Source: Maritimibacter sp.
GTDB lineage: Bacteria; Pseudomonadota; Alphaproteobacteria; Rhodobacterales; Rhodobacteraceae
DNA: 64,000 bases
Direction of reading: 5' to 3'
Assembly: GCA_002701395.1 (NCBI GenBank)
Contig: NZVC01000008.1
Location: 47,393-111,392 of the forward strand
A model generated the notes under the pieces. That model had not been told where the DNA came from and did not search any database. It saw only the letters and a list, made by a program, of their open reading frames with translations. A program made the translations under genes and the position numbers. Shown here in pieces: positions 26,720-35,188 of the stretch; position 1 is the first letter of the stretch; every line of letters begins with the position of its first letter.

Positions 26720-27607
26720 CTATGCGGCGCTTGACCCCTGCGCATCTGCCGGGGCTTCGCCACCCGCCATGACCACGGTGCGGTAAGGATACGGGATCTC
26801 GATACCGGCGTCGTCCAGTGCCTCTTTGACCTTGCGCTTCATGTCGGTCTGGAAGGCGAAGTTATCGCCCGCATCGACCCACACCCGCACAAGGAAATCG
26901 ACCGAGCTGTCGCCGAGGTTGTTCACCTGAATGAACGGCTCGGGGTCGGACTTGGCGCGCGGATCGGCCATGATCGTGTCGAGGATCGTCTTTTCCGTCA
27001 GCTTCAGGTCCGCGTCGTAAGACACACCGAACGTCCATTCCGCCCGCCGGGTGGGATAGACCGAGTAGTTCTCGATCGTGTTGCCCCAGACCTGCGCGTT
27101 CGGGATGATGACCTGCGTGTTCGACAGCGACGCAAGCTCTGTATAGTTCAGCGACACGTCCTTCACGGTGCCCATCTCGTCCGCGATCTCGACGAAATCG
27201 CCAACCTTGATCGGTCGGAACAGGATGATCATCACGCCCGCCGCGACGTTCGACAGGGTGCCTTGCAGCGCAAGGCCGATGGCTAGACCGGCGGCACCAA
27301 GGGCGGCCACCAGCGACGTGGTTTCAAGCCCGAACCGGTTCAGGACGAAGATCACCGTGATCCCAAGGATCGCGTAGCGCGCGATCGAACCGAGGAAGTT
27401 GAACAGCATGCTGTCCAGTTTCTCGTGCCGCTCACCCAGCTTGCGAATCCGTCGCGCGGCCCAGCCGCCGATCATGAAGCCCAGCAGCAGGATGACGACA
27501 GCGGACACCACGTTGCCCAGCACGGACGCAAGGAAGTCGACGGTCAGAACGTCGCCAACGGTCACGCCTTCAGAAATCTGAAGGCTTAGGAAGCTGTCGA
27601 GGTTCAT
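26720..27607 (-). CDS. Small-conductance mechanosensitive channel (MscS family)
   Basis: The 295-residue protein is close in size to E. coli MscS (286). It has three N-terminal membrane helices, the pore-lining TM3 [20 protein letters not shown] with the Gly/Ala pattern, and the beta domain beginning [17 protein letters not shown]. It opens on membrane stretch to release solutes after hypo-osmotic shock. The C-terminus is short and Ala-rich. It is the last of three genes with 4-bp overlaps (GNAT, PCD, mscS), so it is translated from their mRNA. Confidence 0.94.
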   Translation of the reverse strand: MNLDSFLSLQISEGVTVGDVLTVDFLASVLGNVVSAVVILLLGFMIGGWAARRIRKLGERHEKLDSMLFNFLGSIARYAILGITVIFVLNRFGLETTSLVAALGAAGLAIGLALQGTLSNVAAGVMIILFRPIKVGDFVEIADEMGTVKDVSLNYTELASLSNTQVIIPNAQVWGNTIENYSVYPTRRAEWTFGVSYDADLKLTEKTILDTIMADPRAKSDPEPFIQVNNLGDSSVDFLVRVWVDAGDNFAFQTDMKRKVKEALDDAGIEIPYPYRTVVMAGGEAPADAQGSSAA

Positions 27608-27897
27608 GCCAGTTCGTCCATTTTGCTTGCCATCTTGATGTCCAGTGCCGACAGGCCGCCCGCGTCATGGGTGGACAGCGTCACCTCGACCGTCTTGTAG
27701 ACGTTGAACCACTCGGGGTGGTGGTTCAGCTTCTCGGCCCACAGCGCGGCGCGCGTCATGAAGCCGAACGCCTCGACGAAATTCTTGAACTCGAAGGTCT
27801 TGGAAATGGCATCGCGGTCCTCGGCCTCGGTCCATCCCGCGGCCAGAAGGGGGGCAAGCTGTTCGGCGCGCTCGGTTTCGGTCAGTTTGTCGGTCAT
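27604..27897 (-). CDS. phhB: Pterin-4a-carbinolamine dehydratase
   Basis: The 97-residue protein has the active-site motif NHHPEW (58-63) and the later [16 protein letters not shown] of the PCD/DCoH family. It dehydrates 4a-hydroxytetrahydrobiopterin, made by aromatic amino acid hydroxylases, in the cytosol. No phenylalanine hydroxylase is adjacent, so it may serve another pterin enzyme or molybdopterin metabolism. It overlaps mscS by four bases and its own start overlaps the GNAT stop. Confidence 0.95.
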   Translation of the reverse strand: MTDKLTETERAEQLAPLLAAGWTEAEDRDAISKTFEFKNFVEAFGFMTRAALWAEKLNHHPEWFNVYKTVEVTLSTHDAGGLSALDIKMASKMDELA

Positions 27898-29081
27898 TCC
27901 TGTTCCTCACGGTTTTCTTGTCGGAACGGGCCGTAGCTTGTCAGCACCTCGATTTCGTTGTCGACGGCGGCCCGTTCAGCGTCGAGATATTCCGCAACGG
28001 CGCGACGGAAACCCTCATCCGCGATCCAATGCAAAGAATGACACTGTGTGGGCAGGTAGCCCCGGGCCAATTTGTGCTCGCCCTGCGCGCCCGCCTCGAC
28101 CCGGGAAAGCCCGTTGGCGATGGCGTAGTCGATGGCCTGATAGTAGCACAGTTCGAAGTGCAGGCAGGGGTGATGCTCGGTGCAGCCCCAGTACCGGCCG
28201 TACAGCGTCTTGCGCCCGATGAAGTTCAGCGCCCCGGCGACATAGCGGCCCTCGCGCACGGCCAAGACCAGCAGGATGTCGTTGCGCAGCGTCTCTTGCG
28301 CCTCGTGGAAGAAATCCCGCGTCAGATAGGGCGAGCCCCACTTGCGGCTGCCCGTGTCCTGATAAAACCGCCAGAAGGCATCCCAATGCTCGGGCTCGAT
28401 GGCGTCGCCGGTCAGCGCGATGATCTCGCCGCCGAAGGCCTGTGCCTGTTGCCGTTCCTTGCGGATGTTCTTGCGCTTGCGCGACGACAGGTCGGCAAGG
28501 AAGGCGTCGAAATCCGCGTAGTCTTGGTTCAGCCAGTGAAACTGGTCCGACAGGCGGTGCATCAGCCCCATCTCGTCGCCCGCCTTGGCCTCGGCCTCCG
28601 TGCAGAAGGTGACGTGGACCGACGACAGCCGGTTCTCGGACGCCAACTGCACCGCGCCTTGGATCAGCGCGGATTGGCCCATCTCTTCCAGCCCCGGCCG
28701 GGTCAGCAGGCGGCGGCCGGTGGCGGGGGTGAAGGGAACCGCGATCTGCAGCTTGGGATAGTACCGGCCGCCCGCGTTTTCATAGGCATGCGCCCACGAA
28801 TGGTCGAAGATGTATTCGCCCTGACTGTGGCCCTTGGCGTACATCGGCGCGCAGGCGATTGTTTCGCCGTCCATCTTCGCGGTGACGTGGCGCGGCTGCC
28901 AGCCGGTGCCGGGCCCGACCGAGCCGGATCTTTCCAGCGCCAGCAGGAAGCGGTGGGTGGTGAACGGGTCGTCGGGGCGTCCGCTGTCCGCCGCCTCGGG
29001 GCAGGCGCAGGCGTCCCAGTCCTCTGCCGGGATCTCGGCGAGGCTTCCGTGCAAGTCGATGTCGATGCGGGTTTCGCGCAT
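27894..29081 (-). CDS. GNAT-superfamily / peptidogalycan-type (DUF482) protein
   Basis: The 395-residue protein matches the COG3146 (DUF482) family of FemAB/GNAT-like proteins. Visible markers are [16 protein letters not shown] near residue 206 and, toward the end, [18 protein letters not shown] and [18 protein letters not shown]. Two GNAT-like lobes are expected. A role in transferring amino acids or acyl groups to cell-envelope substrates is suggested by the fold, but no member is well characterised. ATG 29081 fits the family N-terminus; the frame upstream to 29240 does not. Confidence 0.88.
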   Translation of the reverse strand: MRETRIDIDLHGSLAEIPAEDWDACACPEAADSGRPDDPFTTHRFLLALERSGSVGPGTGWQPRHVTAKMDGETIACAPMYAKGHSQGEYIFDHSWAHAYENAGGRYYPKLQIAVPFTPATGRRLLTRPGLEEMGQSALIQGAVQLASENRLSSVHVTFCTEAEAKAGDEMGLMHRLSDQFHWLNQDYADFDAFLADLSSRKRKNIRKERQQAQAFGGEIIALTGDAIEPEHWDAFWRFYQDTGSRKWGSPYLTRDFFHEAQETLRNDILLVLAVREGRYVAGALNFIGRKTLYGRYWGCTEHHPCLHFELCYYQAIDYAIANGLSRVEAGAQGEHKLARGYLPTQCHSLHWIADEGFRRAVAEYLDAERAAVDNEIEVLTSYGPFRQENREEQE

Positions 29082-29140
29082 AAAGTCCTGTCCGCGATTG
29101 TCCCTAGAATTGGGCCGCCGCGGCGCAGCGTCAAGGGCGG

Positions 29141-29920
29141 TCAGGCCCCCGACGGCTTTGCGGCATAGCCTTCGAAGGTCACGTTGTCGGCGACGGTGCG
29201 GGCGGCGGCCTCTTGTTCGGGGCTGCGGATCGTCCAGCACAGGATGGCCGCACCGCCCGCCTTCAGCGCTGCCACGCGGGGGTTGAGAAGGTCGTTGCCC
29301 TGATGACTGATGAAGCAGGACCCGGTGCGATCATAGTCCGGGATGGCCCGCAGGTGATCGCACGTCTCGACCGTCAGTTCGGGCCAGTCGGCGGGATCAT
29401 AAGCGCAGGTGGTCAGGCCGCGCGGAATGTCCGGCGCCGCCGTGGCAACCGCCGCGACCGCGTGCGGGTTGAACGACATCAGTGCGACCGGACCCTGATA
29501 GCCCTGAAGGTCACGCGCCGTCGCGGCCTCTAGCTGGCCGGTGTCGGGACCCATCGCGCCGTCCTGATCCTTGATCTCGATCAGCAGGGGCGCGCGACCT
29601 GCGACAAGGGTCAGAACCTCTGCCAGCGTGGGGATGCCTTCGCCATTGGCCAGCAGTTGGATGCGCGACAGCTCGGCGGCGGTGCGGTCGCGCAGTTTGC
29701 CATCGGCGCCGGTCAGGCGGGACAGGTCGTAATCGTGGAACACCATCGCCGTGCCGTCCGCCGACATCTGCAGGTCCAGTTCGATGCCGTAGCCGCCCGC
29801 GATGGCGGCCGTGAAGGCCGCACGCGAATTCTCGGGGATACCTTGGTCCGCGTCATGCAGGCCACGGTGGGCTATGGGCGCGCGCAGGAAGGCCGGTGTA
29901 AGGGACGGGGACCGGGTCAT
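29141..29920 (-). CDS. ugpQ: Glycerophosphodiester phosphodiesterase
   Basis: The 259-residue enzyme has the GDPD TIM-barrel hallmarks: IAHRGLHDAD with the catalytic His, NSRAAF, the metal ligands GIELDLQMSADG, and VFHDYDLSRLTG. No signal peptide is seen, so it acts in the cytosol on glycerophosphodiesters from phospholipid turnover, giving glycerol-3-phosphate and an alcohol. Length is typical of UgpQ. Its ATG overlaps the RidA stop (ATGA). Confidence 0.94.
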   Translation of the reverse strand: MTRSPSLTPAFLRAPIAHRGLHDADQGIPENSRAAFTAAIAGGYGIELDLQMSADGTAMVFHDYDLSRLTGADGKLRDRTAAELSRIQLLANGEGIPTLAEVLTLVAGRAPLLIEIKDQDGAMGPDTGQLEAATARDLQGYQGPVALMSFNPHAVAAVATAAPDIPRGLTTCAYDPADWPELTVETCDHLRAIPDYDRTGSCFISHQGNDLLNPRVAALKAGGAAILCWTIRSPEQEAAARTVADNVTFEGYAAKPSGA

Positions 29921-30381
29921 CGGATCTTGAAGATGCCTTCGATCTCGACCGCGACACCCAGCGGCAGCGACGCCGCGGACACCGCCGAGCGGGTGTGACG
30001 GCCACTGTCGCCCAGCACCTCGACAAGGAAGTCGGACGCGCCGTTGATGACCTTGGGCTGGTCGATGAAGTCCGGCGTCGAGTTCACGAAGCCGGTCAGC
30101 TTCAGCACGCGGTCCAGCCGGTCGAGATCGCCGCCGAGCGCGACCTTGACCTGTGCCAGCAAGCTGATCGCACAGGCGCGCGCCGCGGCGGCGCCTGCGG
30201 TGACGTCAAGATCTTCGCCAAGCTTGCCGGTGATCATGCCGTCCGGCCCGGCCGAGATCTGGCCAGAGACCCAGACCGTGTCGCCATCGACCGCCCACGG
30301 CACGTAGTTGGCGGCGGGGGCGGGGGCGTCGGGCAGCGTGACCCCAAGCTCTGCAAGGCGGGTTTCGATCTTTCCGGTCAT
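29917..30381 (-). CDS. RidA/YjgF-family protein
   Basis: The 154-residue protein is a RidA-fold member, longer than archetypal RidA (about 128) and most like the YjgH/Rid-other group. It contains NYVPWAVDGDTVWVSGQIS, a central VNSTPDF, and a C-terminal TRSAVSAASLPLGVAVEIEG with the conserved arginine. Archetypal RidA deaminates reactive enamine intermediates in the cytosol; the substrate here is not known. It starts a two-gene unit with the phosphodiesterase. The upstream gap to the type I secretion genes is 151 bp. Confidence 0.9.
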   Translation of the reverse strand: MTGKIETRLAELGVTLPDAPAPAANYVPWAVDGDTVWVSGQISAGPDGMITGKLGEDLDVTAGAAAARACAISLLAQVKVALGGDLDRLDRVLKLTGFVNSTPDFIDQPKVINGASDFLVEVLGDSGRHTRSAVSAASLPLGVAVEIEGIFKIR

Positions 30382-30485
30382 CGGGCGCTCCTGTCTGGAT
30401 TCACGCGCAACCTAGTCCATGCGCGGCGCCGATGGAAACGCCCGACGCGCCGCCGGTGTCGAATTCGTCCAGTAAGATCGGCTGA

Positions 30486-30508
30486 CCGCGCGGCAGGGCG
30501 CCGCGCGG
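30486..30508 (-). terminator. GC-rich hairpin after the type I secretion genes
   Basis: CCGCGCGGC (30486-30494) and GCCGCGCGG (30500-30508) pair perfectly across a five-base loop, 25 bp beyond the hlyD-like stop. A second GC palindrome lies between it and that stop. There is no T tract, so termination is likely but not certain. Confidence 0.45.
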
Positions 30509-30532
30509 GTCTTGCCGGGCCCCGCCGGGGTG

Positions 30533-31894
30533 TCAGCTTTCGCGGAATGCGCGGGCGAAGTAGGTCGCCAGCGGCTGCACGAAATAGTTCATCGGGCTGC
30601 GATCCTCGGTCCGAAGGAACGCCTCGACCGGCATGCCGGGGATCAGTTGCAGCGTCTCGGGCAGCTTGCCCAGTTCGTCCTCGGGCAACTGAATCTCGGC
30701 CCGGTAATAGGCGACGCCCGCGTTCTCATCGACGAAGGAGTCGGCGGACAAAAGCGTCACCACGCCGGTCAGTTCCGGGGTGGTGCGGCTGTCGAAGGCC
30801 GAGAACCGGATCCGCACGTCCTGACCCGGATACACCTTGTCGATGTCGGTCGGAGAGACGCGCACAGCGATGATCAGCGGGCGGTCCTGCGGGATCAGGT
30901 ACATGACCGGGTCGGCCGGGCGGATCACCGACCGGGGCGTGTACACGGTCTTGCCGTAGACGATGCCCGACACCGGCGCGCGGATGTCCAGCCGCGACAG
31001 ACGTTCCAGCAGCGACCGCCGCTGTTCCGCCAGTTCCAGTTCGCGGAACTGCAGGTCGCGCAGCTGGGTGATCGCCTCTTCGCGGCGACCCGTGCCCAGC
31101 TTGAGGATTTCAAGCTCGATCTCGGTGATGCGTTCCTGCGCAAGGCCCTGTTCCGCGACCATCTCGCCCTGACGGCCCGTCAGGTCGGCGTGTTCGCGTT
31201 CAAGGTTCAGAACGGTGGCCGTCTGCGTCAGGCCGCTTTCAAGCAGGCCGCGCTGGTTATCAAGCTCGACCGTGATCAGGCCCAGTTGCCGCTCCATCGA
31301 AGTCTGCTGCGATTCGATCCCGGTGATCTGGGTTTCGATCTGACGGCGGCGTTTCTCGAGGGTCTCGATCTCGCGGGCCATCGTCTCGCGGCGCGCTTCG
31401 AACAGGTTTCTCTGACCGTCGATCAGTTCCTGCACCTCGGGGCGGTTCTCGGCGATCGCGACCAGTTCCTCGTCGAACACGATCTCTTCCGCTTCGTCCC
31501 GTTCGGCATCCAGCCGCCCGCGACGCGCCATCAGTTCGAACAGTTGGCTTTCGACGATGGCCAGTTCCGACCGCAGAAGCGTCGGGTCAAGTTGCAAAAG
31601 GATGTCGCCCGCTTCGACGAAATCGCCTTCGTCCACCGCGATCTCGGCGACGACGCCGCCGTCGGGGTGCTGGACCACCTGCCGGTTCTGATCGACCTCG
31701 ACCTGACCGCCCACGACCACGGCGCCCGCCAGTTGCGAGAACACGGCCCAGCCGCCGAACCCGCCGACCAGAACAAGCAGGATCATGGCGCCCAGCCATA
31801 GATACCGCTTGGCCGAGATCGGCCCGCCCTTATTGCCGCCGCCGCTTCCGCCGCCGGACGGCGCGCCGCCGATCTGGATTTTTGTCTGGCTCAT
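30533..31894 (-). CDS. HlyD-family type I secretion adaptor (PrsE/HasE-like)
   Basis: The 453-residue membrane fusion protein has a short Gly-rich cytosolic head, one membrane helix at about 33-55, a lipoyl/barrel-sandwich half (VVQHPDGGVVAEIAVDEGDFVEAG), a long coiled-coil hairpin (about 105-290), the second lipoyl half (LDIRAPVSGIVYG) and a beta-barrel (VYPGQDVRIRFSAF). It bridges the ABC exporter to a TolC-type outer-membrane channel. The start overlaps the ABC gene's stop by four bases, so the two are coupled. No TolC or RTX substrate gene lies in the window. Confidence 0.93.
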   Translation of the reverse strand: MSQTKIQIGGAPSGGGSGGGNKGGPISAKRYLWLGAMILLVLVGGFGGWAVFSQLAGAVVVGGQVEVDQNRQVVQHPDGGVVAEIAVDEGDFVEAGDILLQLDPTLLRSELAIVESQLFELMARRGRLDAERDEAEEIVFDEELVAIAENRPEVQELIDGQRNLFEARRETMAREIETLEKRRRQIETQITGIESQQTSMERQLGLITVELDNQRGLLESGLTQTATVLNLEREHADLTGRQGEMVAEQGLAQERITEIELEILKLGTGRREEAITQLRDLQFRELELAEQRRSLLERLSRLDIRAPVSGIVYGKTVYTPRSVIRPADPVMYLIPQDRPLIIAVRVSPTDIDKVYPGQDVRIRFSAFDSRTTPELTGVVTLLSADSFVDENAGVAYYRAEIQLPEDELGKLPETLQLIPGMPVEAFLRTEDRSPMNYFVQPLATYFARAFRES

Positions 31895-33627
31895 ACCGTG
31901 CCTCCCGGTCCTGCGTTCTGCACGACCTGCCTGTAGTTCTGCAGGACTTCCTTCATCACCGAATCGCGCGGCCCAAAGGCGCGGCGGGTGCCGCCGTCCA
32001 GCACCAGAAGCGTATCGCATTCCTCGATCGCGGCGGGGCGGTGGGCCATGATGATCACCGACCGCTTGTCCGCCTTGATCGCGCGGATCGATTGGTTCAG
32101 CGCGACGGACCCCTCGTTGTCGAGGTTCGAGTTCGGCTCGTCCAGCACCAGCACCTTGGGCTCGCCGTACATCGCACGTGCAAGGCCGATACGCTGGATC
32201 TGCCCGCCGGACAGGCGACCGCCACCGGCGCTGACACGGGTGTCATAGCCGTCGGGAAGTTTCAGGATCATCTCGTGCGCCGCCGCCCGTTTCGCCGCGA
32301 CGACCACCGCTTCGGGGTCCGGGGACAGGCTGAGGCGGGCGATGTTGTCGGTGATGGTGCCGTCGAACAGCTGAACGCGCTGGGGCAGATAACCGATATA
32401 GCTGCCCAGAACGTCCGGGTCGTAGTTGTCCAGCGACGCGCCATCCAGACGGATCTTGCCGCCCGCGGGACGCCACACGCCGGTGATCGCGCGCGCCAAG
32501 GTGGATTTGCCGGACCCGGACGGGCCGATCACACCCATCGCCTGACCGGGTTCCAGCGTGAAATTCACAAGGCGCAGCGTTGCCAGCTGTTCGCCCGGCG
32601 GCACGACGGTCAGCTGATCCGCCGTCAGTTTCGCGGCCGGGGCGGGCAGGGGGGTGCGCGGACGCTCTTGCGGGATCTCGTTCAGAAGCTCGCTGAGCGT
32701 GCGCCAGCCCTTCATCGCGCGCTGGATCGACGGCCACTGGCCGATCGCCAGATCGAGAGGGGCAAGCGCCCGGCCCATCAGGATCGACGAGGCGATCATC
32801 GCGCCGGGCGTCAGACCTTCGGTCAGGACCAGATAGGCGCCAAGGCCCAGCATGGCCGATTGTAGGAACAGGCGGAACGTCTTGGACAGCACCGAATACC
32901 CGCCGGTGCGGTCGCTGGAAAGCAGACCTTCATTCAGCGATTTCTCACGCGCGATGTTCCAGCGGCTGAAAGCGCTGCTTTGCATCCCCAGCGCGCGGAT
33001 CAGTTCCGCCTCGGACCGGATCTGTTCGGCCATGTGCTCGGCCTGCGCGGTCGCCATGTTGCTGCTTTGGACCGGTTCTTTCGTGCGGACCTGGTTCAGG
33101 ATCGTGATGAAGATCAGGATCGCGCCGCCGCCGACCGCCAGCGCGCCCAGCCACGGGTGGAACAGGGCGATCCCGGCAAGGAACACCGGCGCCCACGGAA
33201 TGTCGAACAGGGCCGCGAAGACGGGCGACGCCAGCAGGCGCTGCACCGCTTCGAGGTCGCGCAGGGCGCCGGCGGACTGGTTCGGGCCGTGGGTCAGGGA
33301 CGCCTTGCGCACGACGGCTTCGAACACCCGGCGGTCCAGCTTGGCTTGGAAGCGGGCGCCGATCCGGGCCAGCACGCGGCCGCGGACAAAGTCCAGCAGG
33401 CCCATCATCAGGAACAGGAACGCCATCACAAGGAACAGCGCCAGCAGCGTTGCCTCGGACCGGCTGCCCAGCACCCGGTCATAGACCTGAAGCATGAACA
33501 GGGGGCCGGTCAGCATCAGCAGGTTGACGAAAAAGCTGAAGACGCCCACGAATATGAAAAGCGGGCGGTTTTCCGCCCGAGCCGCGCGCAGTTCCTTCAG
33601 GCCTTGATCGGGATCGCCTTGCCGCAT
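31891..33627 (-). CDS. Type I secretion ABC transporter, permease-ATPase (PrtD family)
   Basis: The 578-residue half-transporter has an N-terminal exporter membrane domain (about residues 20-310, six helices with SFFVNLLMLTGPLFMLQVYDRVLGSRS) and a C-terminal ATPase. Walker A is GPSGSGKS at 368-375, the signature is LSGGQ at 472-476 and Walker B is VLVLDEP from 492. No C39-like peptidase domain is present, which fits the PrtD/AprD/HasD group exporting unprocessed proteins with C-terminal signals. It is paired with the HlyD-type gene. The cargo is unknown. Confidence 0.95.
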   Translation of the reverse strand: MRQGDPDQGLKELRAARAENRPLFIFVGVFSFFVNLLMLTGPLFMLQVYDRVLGSRSEATLLALFLVMAFLFLMMGLLDFVRGRVLARIGARFQAKLDRRVFEAVVRKASLTHGPNQSAGALRDLEAVQRLLASPVFAALFDIPWAPVFLAGIALFHPWLGALAVGGGAILIFITILNQVRTKEPVQSSNMATAQAEHMAEQIRSEAELIRALGMQSSAFSRWNIAREKSLNEGLLSSDRTGGYSVLSKTFRLFLQSAMLGLGAYLVLTEGLTPGAMIASSILMGRALAPLDLAIGQWPSIQRAMKGWRTLSELLNEIPQERPRTPLPAPAAKLTADQLTVVPPGEQLATLRLVNFTLEPGQAMGVIGPSGSGKSTLARAITGVWRPAGGKIRLDGASLDNYDPDVLGSYIGYLPQRVQLFDGTITDNIARLSLSPDPEAVVVAAKRAAAHEMILKLPDGYDTRVSAGGGRLSGGQIQRIGLARAMYGEPKVLVLDEPNSNLDNEGSVALNQSIRAIKADKRSVIIMAHRPAAIEECDTLLVLDGGTRRAFGPRDSVMKEVLQNYRQVVQNAGPGGTV

Positions 33628-33655
33628 TTTCTGATCTTACCTATGTTTTTTTCGT

Positions 33656-33667
33656 CGCCATATGGCG
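33656..33667. promoter_or_regulatory. Palindrome in the type I secretion / mlaA divergent gap
   Basis: CGCCATATGGCG is a perfect 12-bp palindrome 29 bp before the ABC start (minus) and 117 bp before mlaA. It sits beside a T7 tract. A regulator-binding role is plausible, but no known factor is suggested. Confidence 0.3.
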
Positions 33668-33783
33668 TTGTCGCCAATTGGTCACATCACAATGCAGCGG
33701 GTCTTTATCATCTGTCCCGGTTGTCGTCTTGTACTATGTGTAAACGACCTGCAAAACGAGTTCATGTTGTACCGGAATTCGCC

Positions 33784-34530
33784 ATGAAAACCATGCTTTC
33801 CCTGCGTTTAGCCACGGTTCTTGCCGCCACGGTCCTTGTACAGGCCTGTGCTGCGCCCGAGATCACCGAGACGATCAACGATCCCTATGAAACGCAGAAC
33901 CGCGCGGTTCACGAGTTCAACAAGGGCGTTGCCGGCATCTTTACAAAGCCCCGTCCCGAGGGGGCGCCTCCCCGCAAGAAGGGCTTTTTCCTCAAGACCT
34001 TGGGCAATTTCGCGGGCAACCTCGACAGCCCCCGTCTGGTGGTGAACGACATCCTGCAGGCGAATGCCGAAGATGCGGCGCATAACGGGATGCGGTTCCT
34101 GATCAACACGACATTCGGCATCGCCGGGCTGTTCGATCCCGCCACCGCTTGGGGCCTGCCGGAGCGGCCGACCGACTTCGGCGAAACTTTGCACACGTGG
34201 GGGGCTGCGGAGGGCGCTTATGTCGAATTGCCGCTGCTTGGCCCGTCGACCTCGCGCGATACGGCGGGGACTGTTGTCGATTTCTTCCTAAACCCTGTGG
34301 GCTATGCGGTCGCCGCGCCCGAGAAGTATGTCGTGTCGTCCGCCGGCATCGTTCAGGGCTTCACCGAGTTGGCGGAATACGGCGACGAGATCAACGAACT
34401 GCTGCAAACCAGCGCCGACAGCTATGCCGCGACACGTTTGCTTTATTTGCAAAATCGCAGATTCCAGCTAGGTCAGACTGTAGAGGCGGAGGAAATTGAT
34501 CCCTTCGCGCTTGATACCGAAGGATTCTAG
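33784..34530 (+). CDS. mlaA: MlaA (VacJ) outer-membrane lipoprotein
   Basis: The 248-residue precursor has a lipoprotein signal ending VLVQAC (Cys22) followed by the MlaA domain. Family motifs are NDPYETQNRAVHEFN, LDSPRLVVNDILQAN, RFLINTTFGIAGLFDPA, FGETLHTWG and a late GYAVAAPEKYV. MlaA sits in the outer membrane and removes mislocalised phospholipids to keep lipid asymmetry, handing them to MlaC. The mlaC gene begins one base after its stop. The MlaFEDB inner-membrane complex genes are not in this window. Confidence 0.95.
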   Translation: MKTMLSLRLATVLAATVLVQACAAPEITETINDPYETQNRAVHEFNKGVAGIFTKPRPEGAPPRKKGFFLKTLGNFAGNLDSPRLVVNDILQANAEDAAHNGMRFLINTTFGIAGLFDPATAWGLPERPTDFGETLHTWGAAEGAYVELPLLGPSTSRDTAGTVVDFFLNPVGYAVAAPEKYVVSSAGIVQGFTELAEYGDEINELLQTSADSYAATRLLYLQNRRFQLGQTVEAEEIDPFALDTEGF

Positions 34531-34531
34531 T

Positions 34532-35125
34532 ATGGTTCAGATCACACGACGTTCCATCGTTGCTGGGCTGGCCGCACTGCCGCTCTTGTCCGGTCGGGCT
34601 TTCGCCCTTTCGACCGGCGCGGCGCAGGGGCTGGTTGACCAAGCCGTTGCCGAGATCAACCGCGCGATTGCCGGGGGCGGGTCAGAGGCGCAGCTGATTT
34701 CGCAGTTTCAGAATATCTTCAACCGCTACGCCGACCAGTCCTATATCGCGGCCTACGCGTTGGGCCCGGCGGCACGCGGCGCGTCCGCTGCGGAACGCTC
34801 GGCGTTCTCCAGTGCGTTCAGCCGCTATCTGACGGCCAAATACGGACGCCGGTTCCGCGAGTTTCAGGGCGGCACGGTCAACGTGCGCAGCGCCAACGCG
34901 GTGAAAAACTGGGTCGAGGTTCGCGCCACCGCCGACCTGCCCGGGCAGGCGCCGTTCAACGTGACCTTTTACGTGTCGGACCGGACCGGTCGGCCGCTGT
35001 TCTTCAACCTCGACGTCGAGGGCATTTCGATGCTGCTGACCGAGCGGGAAGAGATCGGCGCACTGCTGGACCGCTATCGCGGCGACGTGGGGCAGGTGAC
35101 AGCGGCGCTTCAAGCCGGCGGCTGA
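34532..35125 (+). CDS. mlaC: MlaC/Ttg2D-type phospholipid-binding protein
   Basis: The 197-residue precursor starts with an export signal containing twin arginines ([17 protein letters not shown]), then a mature MlaC domain with FSSAFSRYLTAKYGRRFREFQGG and later LDVEGISMLLTEREEI. It carries phospholipid between MlaA and the inner-membrane MlaFEDB complex. GAAGGA seven bases before ATG 34532 fixes the start. The twin arginine is unusual for MlaC but not a full Tat consensus. A bidirectional terminator follows. Confidence 0.92.
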   Translation: MVQITRRSIVAGLAALPLLSGRAFALSTGAAQGLVDQAVAEINRAIAGGGSEAQLISQFQNIFNRYADQSYIAAYALGPAARGASAAERSAFSSAFSRYLTAKYGRRFREFQGGTVNVRSANAVKNWVEVRATADLPGQAPFNVTFYVSDRTGRPLFFNLDVEGISMLLTEREEIGALLDRYRGDVGQVTAALQAGG

Positions 35126-35158
35126 CGGCTCGGCGGATCTGCCGGACATTGGATACAG

Positions 35159-35186
35159 AAAGGCCCGCCGTTTGGCGGGCCTTTTT
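35159..35186. terminator. Bidirectional terminator between mlaC and PBP1A
   Basis: AGGCCCGCC (35161-35169) and GGCGGGCCT (35174-35182) pair perfectly across GTTT, flanked by an A run on the left and five T on the right. It serves both convergent genes. Confidence 0.9.
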
Positions 35187-35188
35187 CG

